From a virus: 64,000 nt of DNA. The notes below the pieces were generated by a model, which was given only the letters and a program-made list of their open reading frames with translations, ran no database searches and was not told the DNA's origin. Location of the stretch: positions 62,001-126,000 of IMG/VR virus record IMGVR_UViG_3300044953_000377; one strand, written 5' to 3'. Shown in pieces: positions 45,278 to 53,881 of this stretch (position 1 is the stretch's first letter; each line of letters opens with the position of its first letter). The translations under genes and the position numbers were made by a program.

Positions 45278-46430
45278 TTTCTTGATTACTTTTAATTTTT
45301 TCTATGATTTTATTAATTGTTAATTCTATTGTTTTTTCATTAGAATCGTCAGAAAATATTTCTATTACATCAAATCCTAATCTTTCCGCTATTTTATTTT
45401 TATAAACATCAAGATCTCTTTTTTCCTCTGCATTTAATCCCATGAAATTCCATTTGTCCCATTTATTCTTTTCCCATTTGGGATTGGGATGGTATCTTTT
45501 TCCGTGATATTCTATAATTATTTTTAATTTTGGTATAGTAAAATCATAAAAAAATATTTTTTTTGAATCCTTATCATATAAAAAATATTCCTTAGATCCT
45601 GATATCCCCCAATATATCTCATTTATTTGTAAATACCTTCTAATTTTTTTGTATATTTTTTTAAATAGAATTAGGGATTCCTTAGATGTGTATGTATTGG
45701 AGCATCTTTTAATTATTGTTTCTGTGTATTTTTTATTTCCCTCTTCTTGTCCGTATCTGCTTATAAATCCATTAAGAGATTGAGAATTACTTAGATTTTT
45801 ACACATATTTTCATATCTTATCGTGCCCTCTATTTTTCCATATTTCTTAATTATTTTTTCTAGATCGAAAGTTTTCTGTAATTCTGAAACTTTTTTCTTT
45901 GCATCTTCCTCGGATATTTTTTCTTTTTTCATCCAGTATTCATATTGATTCCAAGTGACCCCATGATATTTTTTCCTTTTGGCTGAATTTTCTTTCTGTG
46001 TATCTTTTATTTTTAAAATTGCTTCTTTTTCAGATAGCCCCCTCTCTATCCAATATTCAATATTAAATTTTCTTTGTGATTTTATTTTATATTCTGCTTC
46101 CTCCTTGGTGTAATTGATCCCGGTCTTAGGATTTATTTTATTTTTCCAGTAATCTATTTGCATAGGACTTCCGTTCGGTATATTATTTACACGATTTTCT
46201 TGCCTTTTCAACAAGGAATCCTCTCTACTCCATCCTCTTTGTTCCCAGTATGTAATAGTAAATTTTCCAACTTTCATAAATCCTTTGTCCATTCTAAATT
46301 TTGATAATATCTTATTAATGGATTGGCCGGTTTTAGGAGATTCTTTTTCTATTATAATTCTTAACTCCTCCTTATATTTTGGTGGAAGATCTATTAAAAA
46401 TTTTTCTAATTCTATGTTTGATTTATTCAT
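45270..46430 (-). CDS. Free-standing VSR-like homing endonuclease (386 aa)
   Basis: Minus strand, start at 46430 (MNKSNIELEKFLIDL). It contains several short repeats of the type SEEDAKKKVSELQ / SEKEAILKIKDTQ / SREDSLLKRQENR, which look like modular DNA-binding helices, plus KYGKIEGTIRYE and RYGQEEGNKKYTE. The C-terminal ~110 residues form a VSR/EDxHD-type nuclease: FFYDFTIPKLKIIIEYHG, KRDLDVYKNKIAERLGFDVIEIF. It shares module style with the polymerase-intein endonuclease at 57552. It lies just upstream of, and divergent from, the topoisomerase large-subunit gene, which may be its target or linked site. A GATATATAA motif is on its own strand. Confidence 0.75.
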   Translation of the reverse strand: MNKSNIELEKFLIDLPPKYKEELRIIIEKESPKTGQSINKILSKFRMDKGFMKVGKFTITYWEQRGWSREDSLLKRQENRVNNIPNGSPMQIDYWKNKINPKTGINYTKEEAEYKIKSQRKFNIEYWIERGLSEKEAILKIKDTQKENSAKRKKYHGVTWNQYEYWMKKEKISEEDAKKKVSELQKTFDLEKIIKKYGKIEGTIRYENMCKNLSNSQSLNGFISRYGQEEGNKKYTETIIKRCSNTYTSKESLILFKKIYKKIRRYLQINEIYWGISGSKEYFLYDKDSKKIFFYDFTIPKLKIIIEYHGKRYHPNPKWEKNKWDKWNFMGLNAEEKRDLDVYKNKIAERLGFDVIEIFSDDSNEKTIELTINKIIEKIKSNQEIT

Positions 46431-46453
46431 ATCTGCTAATGGATATTATATTT

Positions 46454-46462
46454 TTATATATC
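46454..46462 (-). promoter_or_regulatory. GATATATAA motif on the minus strand
   Basis: On the minus strand the 9-mer lies 23 bases upstream of the VSR-like endonuclease start (46430). It is part of a larger palindromic AT-rich region between the divergent genes (TGGATAT ... ATATCCA). Confidence 0.45.
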
Positions 46463-46484
46463 CATTAGAAGCAGAGAAACTTTT

Positions 46485-46493
46485 GATATATAT
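46485..46493 (+). promoter_or_regulatory. GATATATAT, variant motif upstream of topoisomerase gene
   Basis: Variant of the recurrent motif, preceded by CTTTT, 32 bases before the topoisomerase large-subunit ATG (46526). Confidence 0.3.
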
Positions 46494-46525
46494 ATCATAT
46501 AAATCTAATAGATAAATATTAATTG

Positions 46526-48316
46526 ATGGAAGAAAAGAATAAGGAAATTAGAGTCCTTTCTGAAAAAGATCATGTTAGACAAAGAAGCCATGTATATGTG
46601 GGGTCCGTTATTAAAACCGAAGAGAAGATTCCTATAATTAAAAATAATGCTATTTACATTGAGCCTAAGGAGATGTCTATAGGAATGTATAAAATTCTTA
46701 ATGAAATAATAGATAATTCATTAGACGAAGCTAAAAGAATGAAGGGGAAAATGGAAAAAATCCAAATATTGGTCGATAGCAAATCCAATAAAGTAAAGGT
46801 TACTGATACGGGAAATGGATTTTATAAAGGTGCATCGATTAATAAGGATTCTAGTAGATCTAATATAGAAACTGCTGTATCTATGTTAAGATCTGGTTCC
46901 AATTTTAATAATGAAAATATAGAGGAATCGCTTATAGGAAACAATGGGTTAGGATCTGCACTCTGTAACTGCTTATCTGAGGAATTTTCTATAGTTACAG
47001 TAAATGACACACATTATTATGAACAAAAGTGGGAGGATTTTGTAAGAACTGAACCAATAATTAGAAAAAAAGCTCCAAAAGATAAAATGGGTACTTCTAT
47101 AGAGTTTAAACCCCTGAGAAGTTTATTTAAAAATTATAAATGGGATTTAGAAATTTTAAGATCCTCATTAATACTAAAATATAATCTTATAAAAAGAGAT
47201 CATATTCTTTCCAATCTAAATCTAGAGCTTTTGTGGGATGGTGAAAAAATAGATCTTAATTGTAGCTTTTTACCAGAGGATTCTTTTAAGATTAACACTG
47301 ATATAGGACAGATAACCATTTGGGAAAAGTATGAGGGATCTGGATCTATTAGTTTTGTTAATTCCGCTATGTGCACTGGAATACACCAGAAGATAGTAAA
47401 TGATTTCATAAACTCTAGGTTGGAAGATACATTAGGGCATCATTTTTATGACGCAATGATTGTTTTGAATCTTCCCCCTAAGTATGTTAAATTTGGAGAC
47501 CAGAACAAAACTAGGTTTGTAACAACAAGAGAAGAGATAGAAAATCTTCTTATGAACAAATTCGGATCTAAACTCCAGGAATTTTTCAAAACCGAAATTT
47601 TTGAAAGGATCTTAAAAAAAGTGGAAGAGAGAAAGAATGATGGGTATGTAAAAAAATTAAGAGCAGAAAAAAGGAAGGTTAATTTAAAACATTCACATAA
47701 ATATTTTCCAGCGCAGAAATCATTAGCTGAGAATCTTTTTATAGTTGAGGGATTATCTGCGATGGGATCTATACTCCAAAAAAGAAATCCTAAAGAAGAC
47801 GGGGTATATGCGCTAAAAGGAAAAATAAAGAACTGTAAGAATATAGGAGATTTATCTGACAATAAGGAGATATTAGAACTAATGCAAATATTAGGTCTTG
47901 ACCCTACTGCTAGAAACATAGAGGCCGTGGGATATAAAAGGATTGTTATAGCTACAGATCCGGATCCTGACGGATCTCATATCACATCTCTGCTTATAAA
48001 TCTTTTCTACAAATGGTTTCCTATGATTATAAGATCAAAGAGACTTAGTTTTTTAAAGATCCCTTTAGTTTCTGTTGGGGATTCTAAGAAAAGAAAATAC
48101 TATTGGGATATGAATGAATTCAAAAAAGCAAAACCCAGTGGAAATATTAGGTATCTAAAAGGACTAGGATCTCTATCATTGGATGATTGGGAATGGGTAA
48201 TGAGCGATAAAACACTCATATCAATTGAAGAAAGCGGGGACAGTAAAGAAAAACTAGAAATGGCTTTTGGCGATTCCTCAGAATTAAGAAAAAAATGGCT
48301 TTCAAATGTTAAGTAG
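46526..48316 (+). CDS. 39: Type II DNA topoisomerase large (ATPase) subunit, gp39-like
   Basis: Start at ATG 46526, one codon after a TTG. 596 residues. GHKL ATPase motifs: LNEIIDNSLDEAKR (~residue 60), TDTGNGF (~95) and GNNGLGSALCN (~140). The TOPRIM domain shows LFIVEGLSAMG (~410) and ATDPDPDGSHI (~475), the metal-binding Asp residues. T4 splits this function over gp39 and gp60; here one chain carries both ATPase and TOPRIM. It works with the medium subunit encoded at 53321-56050. Downstream (48336) a promoter-like motif starts the next gene. Confidence 0.9.
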   Translation: MEEKNKEIRVLSEKDHVRQRSHVYVGSVIKTEEKIPIIKNNAIYIEPKEMSIGMYKILNEIIDNSLDEAKRMKGKMEKIQILVDSKSNKVKVTDTGNGFYKGASINKDSSRSNIETAVSMLRSGSNFNNENIEESLIGNNGLGSALCNCLSEEFSIVTVNDTHYYEQKWEDFVRTEPIIRKKAPKDKMGTSIEFKPLRSLFKNYKWDLEILRSSLILKYNLIKRDHILSNLNLELLWDGEKIDLNCSFLPEDSFKINTDIGQITIWEKYEGSGSISFVNSAMCTGIHQKIVNDFINSRLEDTLGHHFYDAMIVLNLPPKYVKFGDQNKTRFVTTREEIENLLMNKFGSKLQEFFKTEIFERILKKVEERKNDGYVKKLRAEKRKVNLKHSHKYFPAQKSLAENLFIVEGLSAMGSILQKRNPKEDGVYALKGKIKNCKNIGDLSDNKEILELMQILGLDPTARNIEAVGYKRIVIATDPDPDGSHITSLLINLFYKWFPMIIRSKRLSFLKIPLVSVGDSKKRKYYWDMNEFKKAKPSGNIRYLKGLGSLSLDDWEWVMSDKTLISIEESGDSKEKLEMAFGDSSELRKKWLSNVK

Positions 48317-48335
48317 AGTTATCTAACAATAAGTA

Positions 48336-48344
48336 GATATATAC
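48336..48344 (+). promoter_or_regulatory. GATATATAC, variant of the recurrent motif
   Basis: One-base variant preceded by TA, ending 4 bases before the ATG at 48349 of a tagged gene. Confidence 0.35.
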
Positions 48345-48348
48345 AAAG

Positions 48349-49095
48349 ATGATTTTAAGGTTAAAAGATTTTGTTAGTGAGCAAGAAAACGTAGGAGCTA
48401 AAACTCCTCAAAGCTCTCCTTCTACTAGTTCTAGAAAGAACCTAAAGATAAATTGGACTAAGCCAGACCTAGCTAAGGAGATTAATCACTATGATGATAA
48501 AGCAAAATTAGAGTTTTATCAACACAACATAACTATAGGAAACAAGGACATTGGTAAAACATCTCCAAGAGCAACTAAATTTTATAAGTATATTTCAGAG
48601 CCTTTTCGGAGCGGTCACTTTGAAGATATTCCAATAGTTTCTGAAGGGAGCTTTTATGTTAAGAGTATACAGAACTTTATGGTTTATGAATACGACAACA
48701 TCGTAAACGGAGCATACGGAAGAGCATATGGCGATGTACTTATAAAAACAACCGAAGAATTAAAGAAAAGCGGATCTATAAGTTTACCTGCTCCGATCGT
48801 AATAAAATTTATAAACTTCGGAGAAACTAGAACATCAGAGGAAGAAAGTTATTATCTATTCTCTGGAAACAGAGTCGCTAACTTGGCTCTCCAATATAAT
48901 ATACCTATAAAAGCATGGGTGGTTGACCTAATTCCTTCCAGGAGGGATGTTAGACAATTTGCAGATCAATCTGGCGCTTCTGCAAATCCTACTAAATTTA
49001 AGAAACTTCTTAGAAGAGAAACAGGGAAAGAAAACATCGACGACTTAAATGCCAGGGAAAGATTCAAAATCATCCAATCTCTTAAGAATTTTTAA
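48349..49095 (+). CDS. ParB/Srx-like nuclease-fold protein with tag-like start (248 aa)
   Basis: MILRLKDFVSEQENVG resembles the tag, with Glu at the expected distance. Residues ~140-195 read LPAPIVIKFINFG...YYLFSGNRVANLALQYNIPIKAWVVDL, which follows the ParB N-terminal/sulfiredoxin-like pattern: a short strand, then Ser-Gly-Asn-Arg, then a hydrophobic helix. Members bind nucleotides such as CTP or ATP and some cut DNA. The first 60 residues after the tag are Ser/Thr-rich and flexible. The combination suggests an injected DNA-acting protein, but activity is unknown. Confidence 0.55.
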   Translation: MILRLKDFVSEQENVGAKTPQSSPSTSSRKNLKINWTKPDLAKEINHYDDKAKLEFYQHNITIGNKDIGKTSPRATKFYKYISEPFRSGHFEDIPIVSEGSFYVKSIQNFMVYEYDNIVNGAYGRAYGDVLIKTTEELKKSGSISLPAPIVIKFINFGETRTSEEESYYLFSGNRVANLALQYNIPIKAWVVDLIPSRRDVRQFADQSGASANPTKFKKLLRRETGKENIDDLNARERFKIIQSLKNF

Positions 49096-49109
49096 TTTAG
49101 CTTTATAGT

Positions 49110-50027
49110 ATGAAATATAATACTAGAATGGGTTATTGTTGTCTTTGTCTTTCATTAGAAAAAGAAAAAGTCACAACAAACAGAGGAATGGTAAAAAAGA
49201 CGTTTCTAGAAAAAGGACTTCCTTACGTCTCTGAACTTGCCGTAAAGAACACAGAAGATCTTATAAGAGTAATAAATTTTAATGCCAAAAGTGGAATTGG
49301 AATGTATAGAATGAGTTCTGATATGTTCCCTTGGATGTCTGAATATGCAATATCTGATCTACCGGACTACGAAATTATAAATCTTAATCTTAAAATAGCT
49401 GGAGATATAGCTAGGGCTATGGACCAGAGACTAAGTTTCCACCCATCCCCCTATTGTGTAATTGCTTCAGAAAATCCTGCTGTTGTTGAAAAATCGATAA
49501 AGGAACTCAGACAACATGCAGAGATAATGGATCTAATGGGATTAGAAAGAAGTCATCAGTATCCAATAAACATACACATAAACACAACTAAGCCTTCCAA
49601 GGAAGATGCTGCTAAAAGATTTTTAAAATCTTTCGAATTACTTCCTGATGGTGTAAAGAAGAGGTTGGTTGTTGAAAATGACGATAAGAAAAGCCAATTC
49701 ACTCCTACTGATTTATATAATATGATATATAAAGAGTCGGGGATTCCTATAACATATGATTTTTTACATCATAAATGTAATCCAGACGAGATATCTGAAG
49801 AAGAAGCTTTAGATCTTTGTATATCAACCTGGCCTGAAAATACAATAGCTTTAACTCATTTTTCAGATTCTAGAAAACTTTATGAAGATTCTAGTGCTAA
49901 AGAGGTAGCACACTCCGACTGGATTTGGAGTAAAATAGAAACTTATGATCGAGTTTTCGATATAGAATTAGAGGTCAAGATGAAAGATCTTGCCTTACTA
50001 AAATATTTGGAGAAATGGAAGGAATAG
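49110..50027 (+). CDS. uvdE: UV damage endonuclease (UvdE/UvsE family)
   Basis: 305 residues. The start MKYNTRMGYCCLCLSLEK, then VINFNAKSGIGMYRMSSDMFPW (only part shown), RLSFHPSPYCVIAS, INIHINTTKPSKEDAA, RLVVENDDKKSQFT, TYDFLHHKCNP and LTHFSDSRK give the TIM-barrel metal ligands (His, Glu, Asp, His) of UV endonucleases. The enzyme nicks DNA 5' of UV photoproducts, an alternative to T4 DenV. It overlaps the next gene by 13 bases. Confidence 0.85.
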   Translation: MKYNTRMGYCCLCLSLEKEKVTTNRGMVKKTFLEKGLPYVSELAVKNTEDLIRVINFNAKSGIGMYRMSSDMFPWMSEYAISDLPDYEIINLNLKIAGDIARAMDQRLSFHPSPYCVIASENPAVVEKSIKELRQHAEIMDLMGLERSHQYPINIHINTTKPSKEDAAKRFLKSFELLPDGVKKRLVVENDDKKSQFTPTDLYNMIYKESGIPITYDFLHHKCNPDEISEEEALDLCISTWPENTIALTHFSDSRKLYEDSSAKEVAHSDWIWSKIETYDRVFDIELEVKMKDLALLKYLEKWKE

Positions 50028-50230
50028 AAGAAATAGATTTATCTAAATCTAAATGGAGCCCGGAAAATGAGATTTATCTCATGTCTGTCGTGGAAGGTAT
50101 AAAAGAAAATTACCCCCAGATAGATCTGGACGAAGAGCTAAAAGAATCTGGTTATCCAATAGATGAATTAACAGATCCTAAAATTATTGTTTCATTTATG
50201 AAAAAGCTCAATAAAAAATATACGGATTAA
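50015..50230 (+). CDS. Small acidic hypothetical protein (71 aa)
   Basis: ATG at 50015 overlaps the UV endonuclease end. 71 residues, acidic and helical (MEGIEEIDLSKSKWSPENE, then IDLDEELKESGYPIDE). The stop overlaps the ATG of a tiny membrane protein (TAATG). No domain recognised. Confidence 0.5.
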   Translation: MEGIEEIDLSKSKWSPENEIYLMSVVEGIKENYPQIDLDEELKESGYPIDELTDPKIIVSFMKKLNKKYTD

Positions 50231-50370
50231 TGCTTATGTTATTGTTATTAAAAAGGATATCTTTTATGGCTCTTGCTTTAGCTAGCGGGTTTTTTATCTA
50301 TGCTCTTTTATTTCTGATAGAGTTTTCCAAAATAATTTCTTGTATTTTTTATTCTTTTAAAAAACATTAA
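50230..50370 (+). CDS. Tiny membrane protein (46 aa)
   Basis: ATG overlaps the previous stop (TAATG at 50228-50232) and the frame runs 46 codons to a TAA at 50368-50370, 2 bases before the DnaJ start. The product is strongly hydrophobic (MLMLLLLKRISFMALALASG, then FFIYALLFLIEF) with a basic/aromatic tail, i.e. one long or two short membrane helices. Translational coupling and packing make it a likely real gene. It could be a holin-like or envelope protein; no evidence decides. Confidence 0.45.
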   Translation: MLMLLLLKRISFMALALASGFFIYALLFLIEFSKIISCIFYSFKKH

Positions 50371-50372
50371 AG

Positions 50373-51410
50373 TTGATTAATTACTACGAAATTTTAGGCG
50401 TCCAAGAAAATGCCGGCCAGGAGTCTATAAAGAAAGCTTACCGACAAATGGCTAAGAAATTCCATCCGGATCGAAACAGGGATCAAGGAGCGGAAGAAAG
50501 GTTTAAGAAAATTACTGAGGCTTATGAAAACATAGGGGATCCTACTAAAAGGAGAGAATATGATAATAAAAGAAATTTTAAAGATCATTTCTTTGGCGGC
50601 TTTGAAAATTTTAATAGCTGGAATCAAAAAGACCCTTTTGCAAGTCACTATGATCCCGAATTTCATCAAGATCCTAAAGGAGGACACATTAGTATCACAC
50701 TAAAAGTGACGCTCGAGGATGTGTTAAACGGAGTTGAAAGGAGAATCAAATTAAAGAGAGATAGAAAGTGTAAATGTTGTGAAGCCACAGGAGCTGAGGG
50801 GAGTAGATCTTTTCAAACCTGTGGTGCATGTAATGGAACTGGACAAATTACAATAAATAAAACCAATGGATTTGTGCAGATCAATTCTGTTACAGTTTGT
50901 AATGTTTGTAGAGGTAACGGAAAAACCATACTAGAATATTGTATGAGTTGTCTAGGAAAAGGATTGATAGCGGAGGAGGATTTAATTGATATAAACATAC
51001 CCGCAGGATCTTCGGATGGAATGCAATTTGTAGTGGCAAATAAAGGAAACGACGGTAAAGGAAACGGATTACCGGGGGATCTTTATGTGAAGATAAGCGA
51101 GATCGAAGATGAAAATTTTGTGAGAAGGGGGATTGATCTTATATCAGCAAAACAAATAACCTTCATAGACGCTGTTCTTGGAACTAATATAGATGTTGAA
51201 ATGCCGGACGGGGAAGAATTGAAAGCTATTATTTCTCCTGGTACAATTCCTGGTACTATCCTTAAATTTTCTCAAAAAGGAATACCTAATATGGGATACG
51301 GTGGCAGAGGAGATTTCTTAGTGGAAATAAATGTAAAGATTCCTTCTGATCTTAATAAGGAAGAGATAAGATTCATGGAGGAGTTAAGAGAGTATGATAT
51401 GTTTAAATAA
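50373..51410 (+). CDS. dnaJ: DnaJ/Hsp40 co-chaperone
   Basis: TTG start giving MINYYEILGVQENAGQESIK. J domain with the HPD motif in KKFHPDRNRD (~residue 30). A shortened linker precedes the zinc domain with four Cys repeats: CKCCEATG, CGACNGTG, CNVCRGNG, CMSCLGKG (~residues 133-196). The first departs from CxxCxGxG at its Gly. C-terminal substrate-binding beta domains follow (IDINIPAGSSDGMQF). 345 residues, near the normal DnaJ length. It would stimulate host DnaK ATPase, perhaps for virion assembly. A phage-borne full DnaJ is uncommon. Confidence 0.9.
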   Translation: MINYYEILGVQENAGQESIKKAYRQMAKKFHPDRNRDQGAEERFKKITEAYENIGDPTKRREYDNKRNFKDHFFGGFENFNSWNQKDPFASHYDPEFHQDPKGGHISITLKVTLEDVLNGVERRIKLKRDRKCKCCEATGAEGSRSFQTCGACNGTGQITINKTNGFVQINSVTVCNVCRGNGKTILEYCMSCLGKGLIAEEDLIDINIPAGSSDGMQFVVANKGNDGKGNGLPGDLYVKISEIEDENFVRRGIDLISAKQITFIDAVLGTNIDVEMPDGEELKAIISPGTIPGTILKFSQKGIPNMGYGGRGDFLVEINVKIPSDLNKEEIRFMEELREYDMFK

Positions 51411-51419
51411 ATTTAACTA

Positions 51420-51746
51420 ATGACGAATTTCTTTTTTTATATACTTGCAGTTTGGGGACTAACTCACATACTAGTAGCATCCAAAATAATGGAACCCACT
51501 AGAAATTGGCTTCTTATAAACGCTCCTTTTTTTGGAGATATGCTTAATTGCTACCAGTGCACTTCCTTTTGGTCATCTATGATTTTATACTTTATGTTTA
51601 ATGATTTAAGTGTGGGTGGCCTTTATTTTTATCTTAATGAAATCAAAATAGGATTCGATTTCTTATTAATTTCTTTTATTGGATCTGGTATAGTGTCATT
51701 TATATCTATAATAATGTCAATCCTGATAAATAAATCTAAAGGATAG
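51420..51746 (+). CDS. Membrane protein with CxxC motif (108 aa)
   Basis: ATG at 51420. About three transmembrane helices (FFFYILAVWGLTHILVA; SFWSSMILYFMF; FIGSGIVSFISIIMSIL). A loop motif LNCYQCTSFWSS after the first resembles the Cys-x-x-Cys-x-x-Phe-Trp feature of small DUF1360-type membrane proteins. No catalytic function known. It may alter the host envelope. It follows dnaJ by 9 bases. Confidence 0.6.
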   Translation: MTNFFFYILAVWGLTHILVASKIMEPTRNWLLINAPFFGDMLNCYQCTSFWSSMILYFMFNDLSVGGLYFYLNEIKIGFDFLLISFIGSGIVSFISIIMSILINKSKG

Positions 51747-51751
51747 GTTTT

Positions 51752-51760
51752 GATATATAC
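51752..51760 (+). promoter_or_regulatory. GATATATAC, variant of the recurrent motif
   Basis: Preceded by TTTT and ending 3 bases before the ATG at 51764 of a tagged protein. Confidence 0.35.
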
Positions 51761-51763
51761 ATT

Positions 51764-53269
51764 ATGGAAAGAAAAGTATTATCATTTAGCCAATTTTTAA
51801 ATGAAGAAGAAACCGGAATAACCGGAGCCACGGGATCTTCGGATTCAGGAAATCTAGGTAGACCAGAAACTGAAAGGGAAGCAAAGTCGAGGATCGCAAA
51901 AAATATAGTACAATCTGTTTTTGGTGGTATAGGAGGAAGCGGCGGGGTTGATAGTTATATCGATCAAACTAAAGAAGTAAAAGAATCTTTACCTTACAAA
52001 GGATGCGGAGTATCTGATCCATATAAATTAGAGAAGACTCCTCTCTCTGTAATGACTATTAAATTGCTTCTTAACTATTTACAAGAGAAAAAAGTTGGTG
52101 ACTATACGAGAGTTATAAACGAACTAAATGAGAAGAGAGCGGTAATAATTGGTATAAGAAATAGAATAGCAACAAAAAAAGAAAGCTCAAATCAAGATAG
52201 ATTTTGTGATGCCTTATATTTCATACCAGGTAATGCAAAAGATGGAACCGAAAGTGCTGGCGCTACAGGAGCTACGGGAGCTACTGGAGCATCGTCTGGT
52301 TTTATGCAGCAAAAGAAAAATGAATCTCTGTCCCTTTACAACTACATAGAACAAAGAATAACGGAATTAGAAACTGTTTCTGAATCTGGACTTTGGACAT
52401 TTGAGGATTTTTCTCGGATGAATGAAGAAAGAGAATTTTTAATTAAAAATAGGGATCTTTTAGAGTCAGGAGAAATATCAGAGAATGATTTCTTAGAGTT
52501 ATACGAGGATATCTTAGGAATAGGAGGATTTCTTAAAGGAGCTTGGGATAAAGGAAAACAAGCAGCTAACTGGGTAGGTAGGAAACTTGGATTGGTCGAT
52601 GATAAACCTAAAACTGGGAAAGTTGATATGGATAGCGAGGACAATACTAAATCTCCCTCACAACAACAATCTGGTGCTACCGGAACTACTGGACCAACAC
52701 CCCCGTCAGACTTGGGGGATAAAATTGAACCCTATCAAATAACAACAGTTGCTAGCTTAGCTTACTATGGTAAAAAGCCTATGAATCCTAAAGGTGTAGG
52801 TATTAAGCTACCCGGGGATACTCTTTATGTATTGCAGGAAAGTACATTGGGAGGAAAAACTAAATATAAGATGATGGTGGAGGCCGAAAAAATTAAAGTA
52901 GGCCGATATCCTATAGGGGTTACTAAATATGAAACATATAAACCAGCTGAAACATACACTGAAAGCTGCGGAATGCAAATACATAGATCATCAACTAAAG
53001 GCGTAGGAGTTTGTATAGGACCTTGGTCAGCAGGATGCCAAGTATTTTCTGATTATACTGAATGGCAAGAATTTATATCTAAAGCTGAAAAGGAATCGAT
53101 GAATGCCTCAAAATTCCTATATGGATTAATCCAACTGGACGACATACCAGAGGAAGTATTAAAGTCTGCAATAATCGGTTTACCATATAGTCCTCAACAA
53201 GAACAACAACCTGTTGCCCAAAACAGATCTGGGAAAGACGTAAGAAAGGTCGGTTTCAGCGAGGAATAG
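51764..53269 (+). CDS. Tagged 501-residue protein with L,D-transpeptidase-like C-terminal domain
   Basis: MERKVLSFSQFLNEEETG carries the tag. Gly-Ala-Thr repeats serve as linkers (GATGATGATGAS at ~residue 170; GATGTTGPT at ~305). The middle is helical. The C-terminal domain (~residues 330-480) has GMQIHRSSTKGVG and GPWSAGCQVFSD, a His followed by Ser-x-Gly-Cys as in YkuD-type L,D-transpeptidases and related phage peptidoglycan domains. This would make it a head- or tail-delivered cell-wall-acting protein, a plausible ejection aid. Catalysis is inferred from the His/Cys motif. Confidence 0.6.
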   Translation: MERKVLSFSQFLNEEETGITGATGSSDSGNLGRPETEREAKSRIAKNIVQSVFGGIGGSGGVDSYIDQTKEVKESLPYKGCGVSDPYKLEKTPLSVMTIKLLLNYLQEKKVGDYTRVINELNEKRAVIIGIRNRIATKKESSNQDRFCDALYFIPGNAKDGTESAGATGATGATGASSGFMQQKKNESLSLYNYIEQRITELETVSESGLWTFEDFSRMNEEREFLIKNRDLLESGEISENDFLELYEDILGIGGFLKGAWDKGKQAANWVGRKLGLVDDKPKTGKVDMDSEDNTKSPSQQQSGATGTTGPTPPSDLGDKIEPYQITTVASLAYYGKKPMNPKGVGIKLPGDTLYVLQESTLGGKTKYKMMVEAEKIKVGRYPIGVTKYETYKPAETYTESCGMQIHRSSTKGVGVCIGPWSAGCQVFSDYTEWQEFISKAEKESMNASKFLYGLIQLDDIPEEVLKSAIIGLPYSPQQEQQPVAQNRSGKDVRKVGFSEE

Positions 53270-53320
53270 AAACTTTAATCCGGTATTCCAGTATAATTTT
53301 CATCAGCGAAAATATTTTAG

Positions 53321-53881
53321 GTGGACAAAAGGATAACAATTTCAGATCAGATAAATCAGGATTACCGTAAGTACGCATTATACGTTATTCAAAGCAGGGG
53401 CATCCCGAATTTCTACGATGCACTAACCCCTGTACAAAGATTAATTCTTCAGAATTCCCCAAGCATTTTTAAAAAAACTGTTGGTGTTATAGGTGGGGTT
53501 TTTAGTACTGGCCTATATCATCACGGAGACTGCGTTTCTGGGGATACAAAAATAGAATTGGCAGATGGGGGTCAGATTAGAATAGAAGACTGGTACGATA
53601 AAAATCCGGGTTGTGATCTTTTAGTTTCTTGTATAGATACAGATACAGGTGAAAAGACTTTTGGAGTTGGTCATTCACCTAGGATAGGACAAATTAATGA
53701 CGAATTAATTGAGCTCGAATTAGAGAGTTGCGAAATAATTAAATGTACTAGGAATCATCCCTTTTATGTAAATTCTACTTGGATTAAGGCCGAGGATCTT
53801 GAGGAGGGAATGGATATAAAAGATTTTTATCATCACGCTGGATATATAAATATAAACATCCATGATGATAAAGAAATGTAA
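53321..53881 (+). CDS. 52-N: Topoisomerase medium subunit N-terminal fragment with split-intein N half
   Basis: GTG start (MDKRITISDQINQDYRKYAL). Residues 1-70 match the start of GyrA/gp52-type subunits (ALTPVQRLILQNSP) up to GLYHHGD. From Cys71 (53531) an intein N half of 116 residues follows: block A CVSGDTKIELADG, block B CTRNHPFYV. The natural sequence would read HHGD-SS(MAQAISK) after splicing, as in the HGDS motif of GyrA-type enzymes. The frame stops at 53881 after crossing into the nested endonuclease gene. The catalytic tyrosine lies in the C-terminal fragment. Trans-splicing is inferred. Confidence 0.9.
   Translation: MDKRITISDQINQDYRKYALYVIQSRGIPNFYDALTPVQRLILQNSPSIFKKTVGVIGGVFSTGLYHHGDCVSGDTKIELADGGQIRIEDWYDKNPGCDLLVSCIDTDTGEKTFGVGHSPRIGQINDELIELELESCEIIKCTRNHPFYVNSTWIKAEDLEEGMDIKDFYHHAGYININIHDDKEM
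53841..53849 (+). promoter_or_regulatory. GATATATAA motif before the nested topoisomerase-intein endonuclease
   Basis: Inside the end of the intein N half, 12 bases before the ATG (53862) of the endonuclease gene. This is the same arrangement as in the two other fractured genes. Confidence 0.5.

Noticed and set aside
47446-47919. 157-codon open frame on the minus strand inside the topoisomerase gene
   Set aside because: It is a shadow of a well-supported gene on the opposite strand; its product has low-complexity hydrophobic runs and no motif, and no start context.
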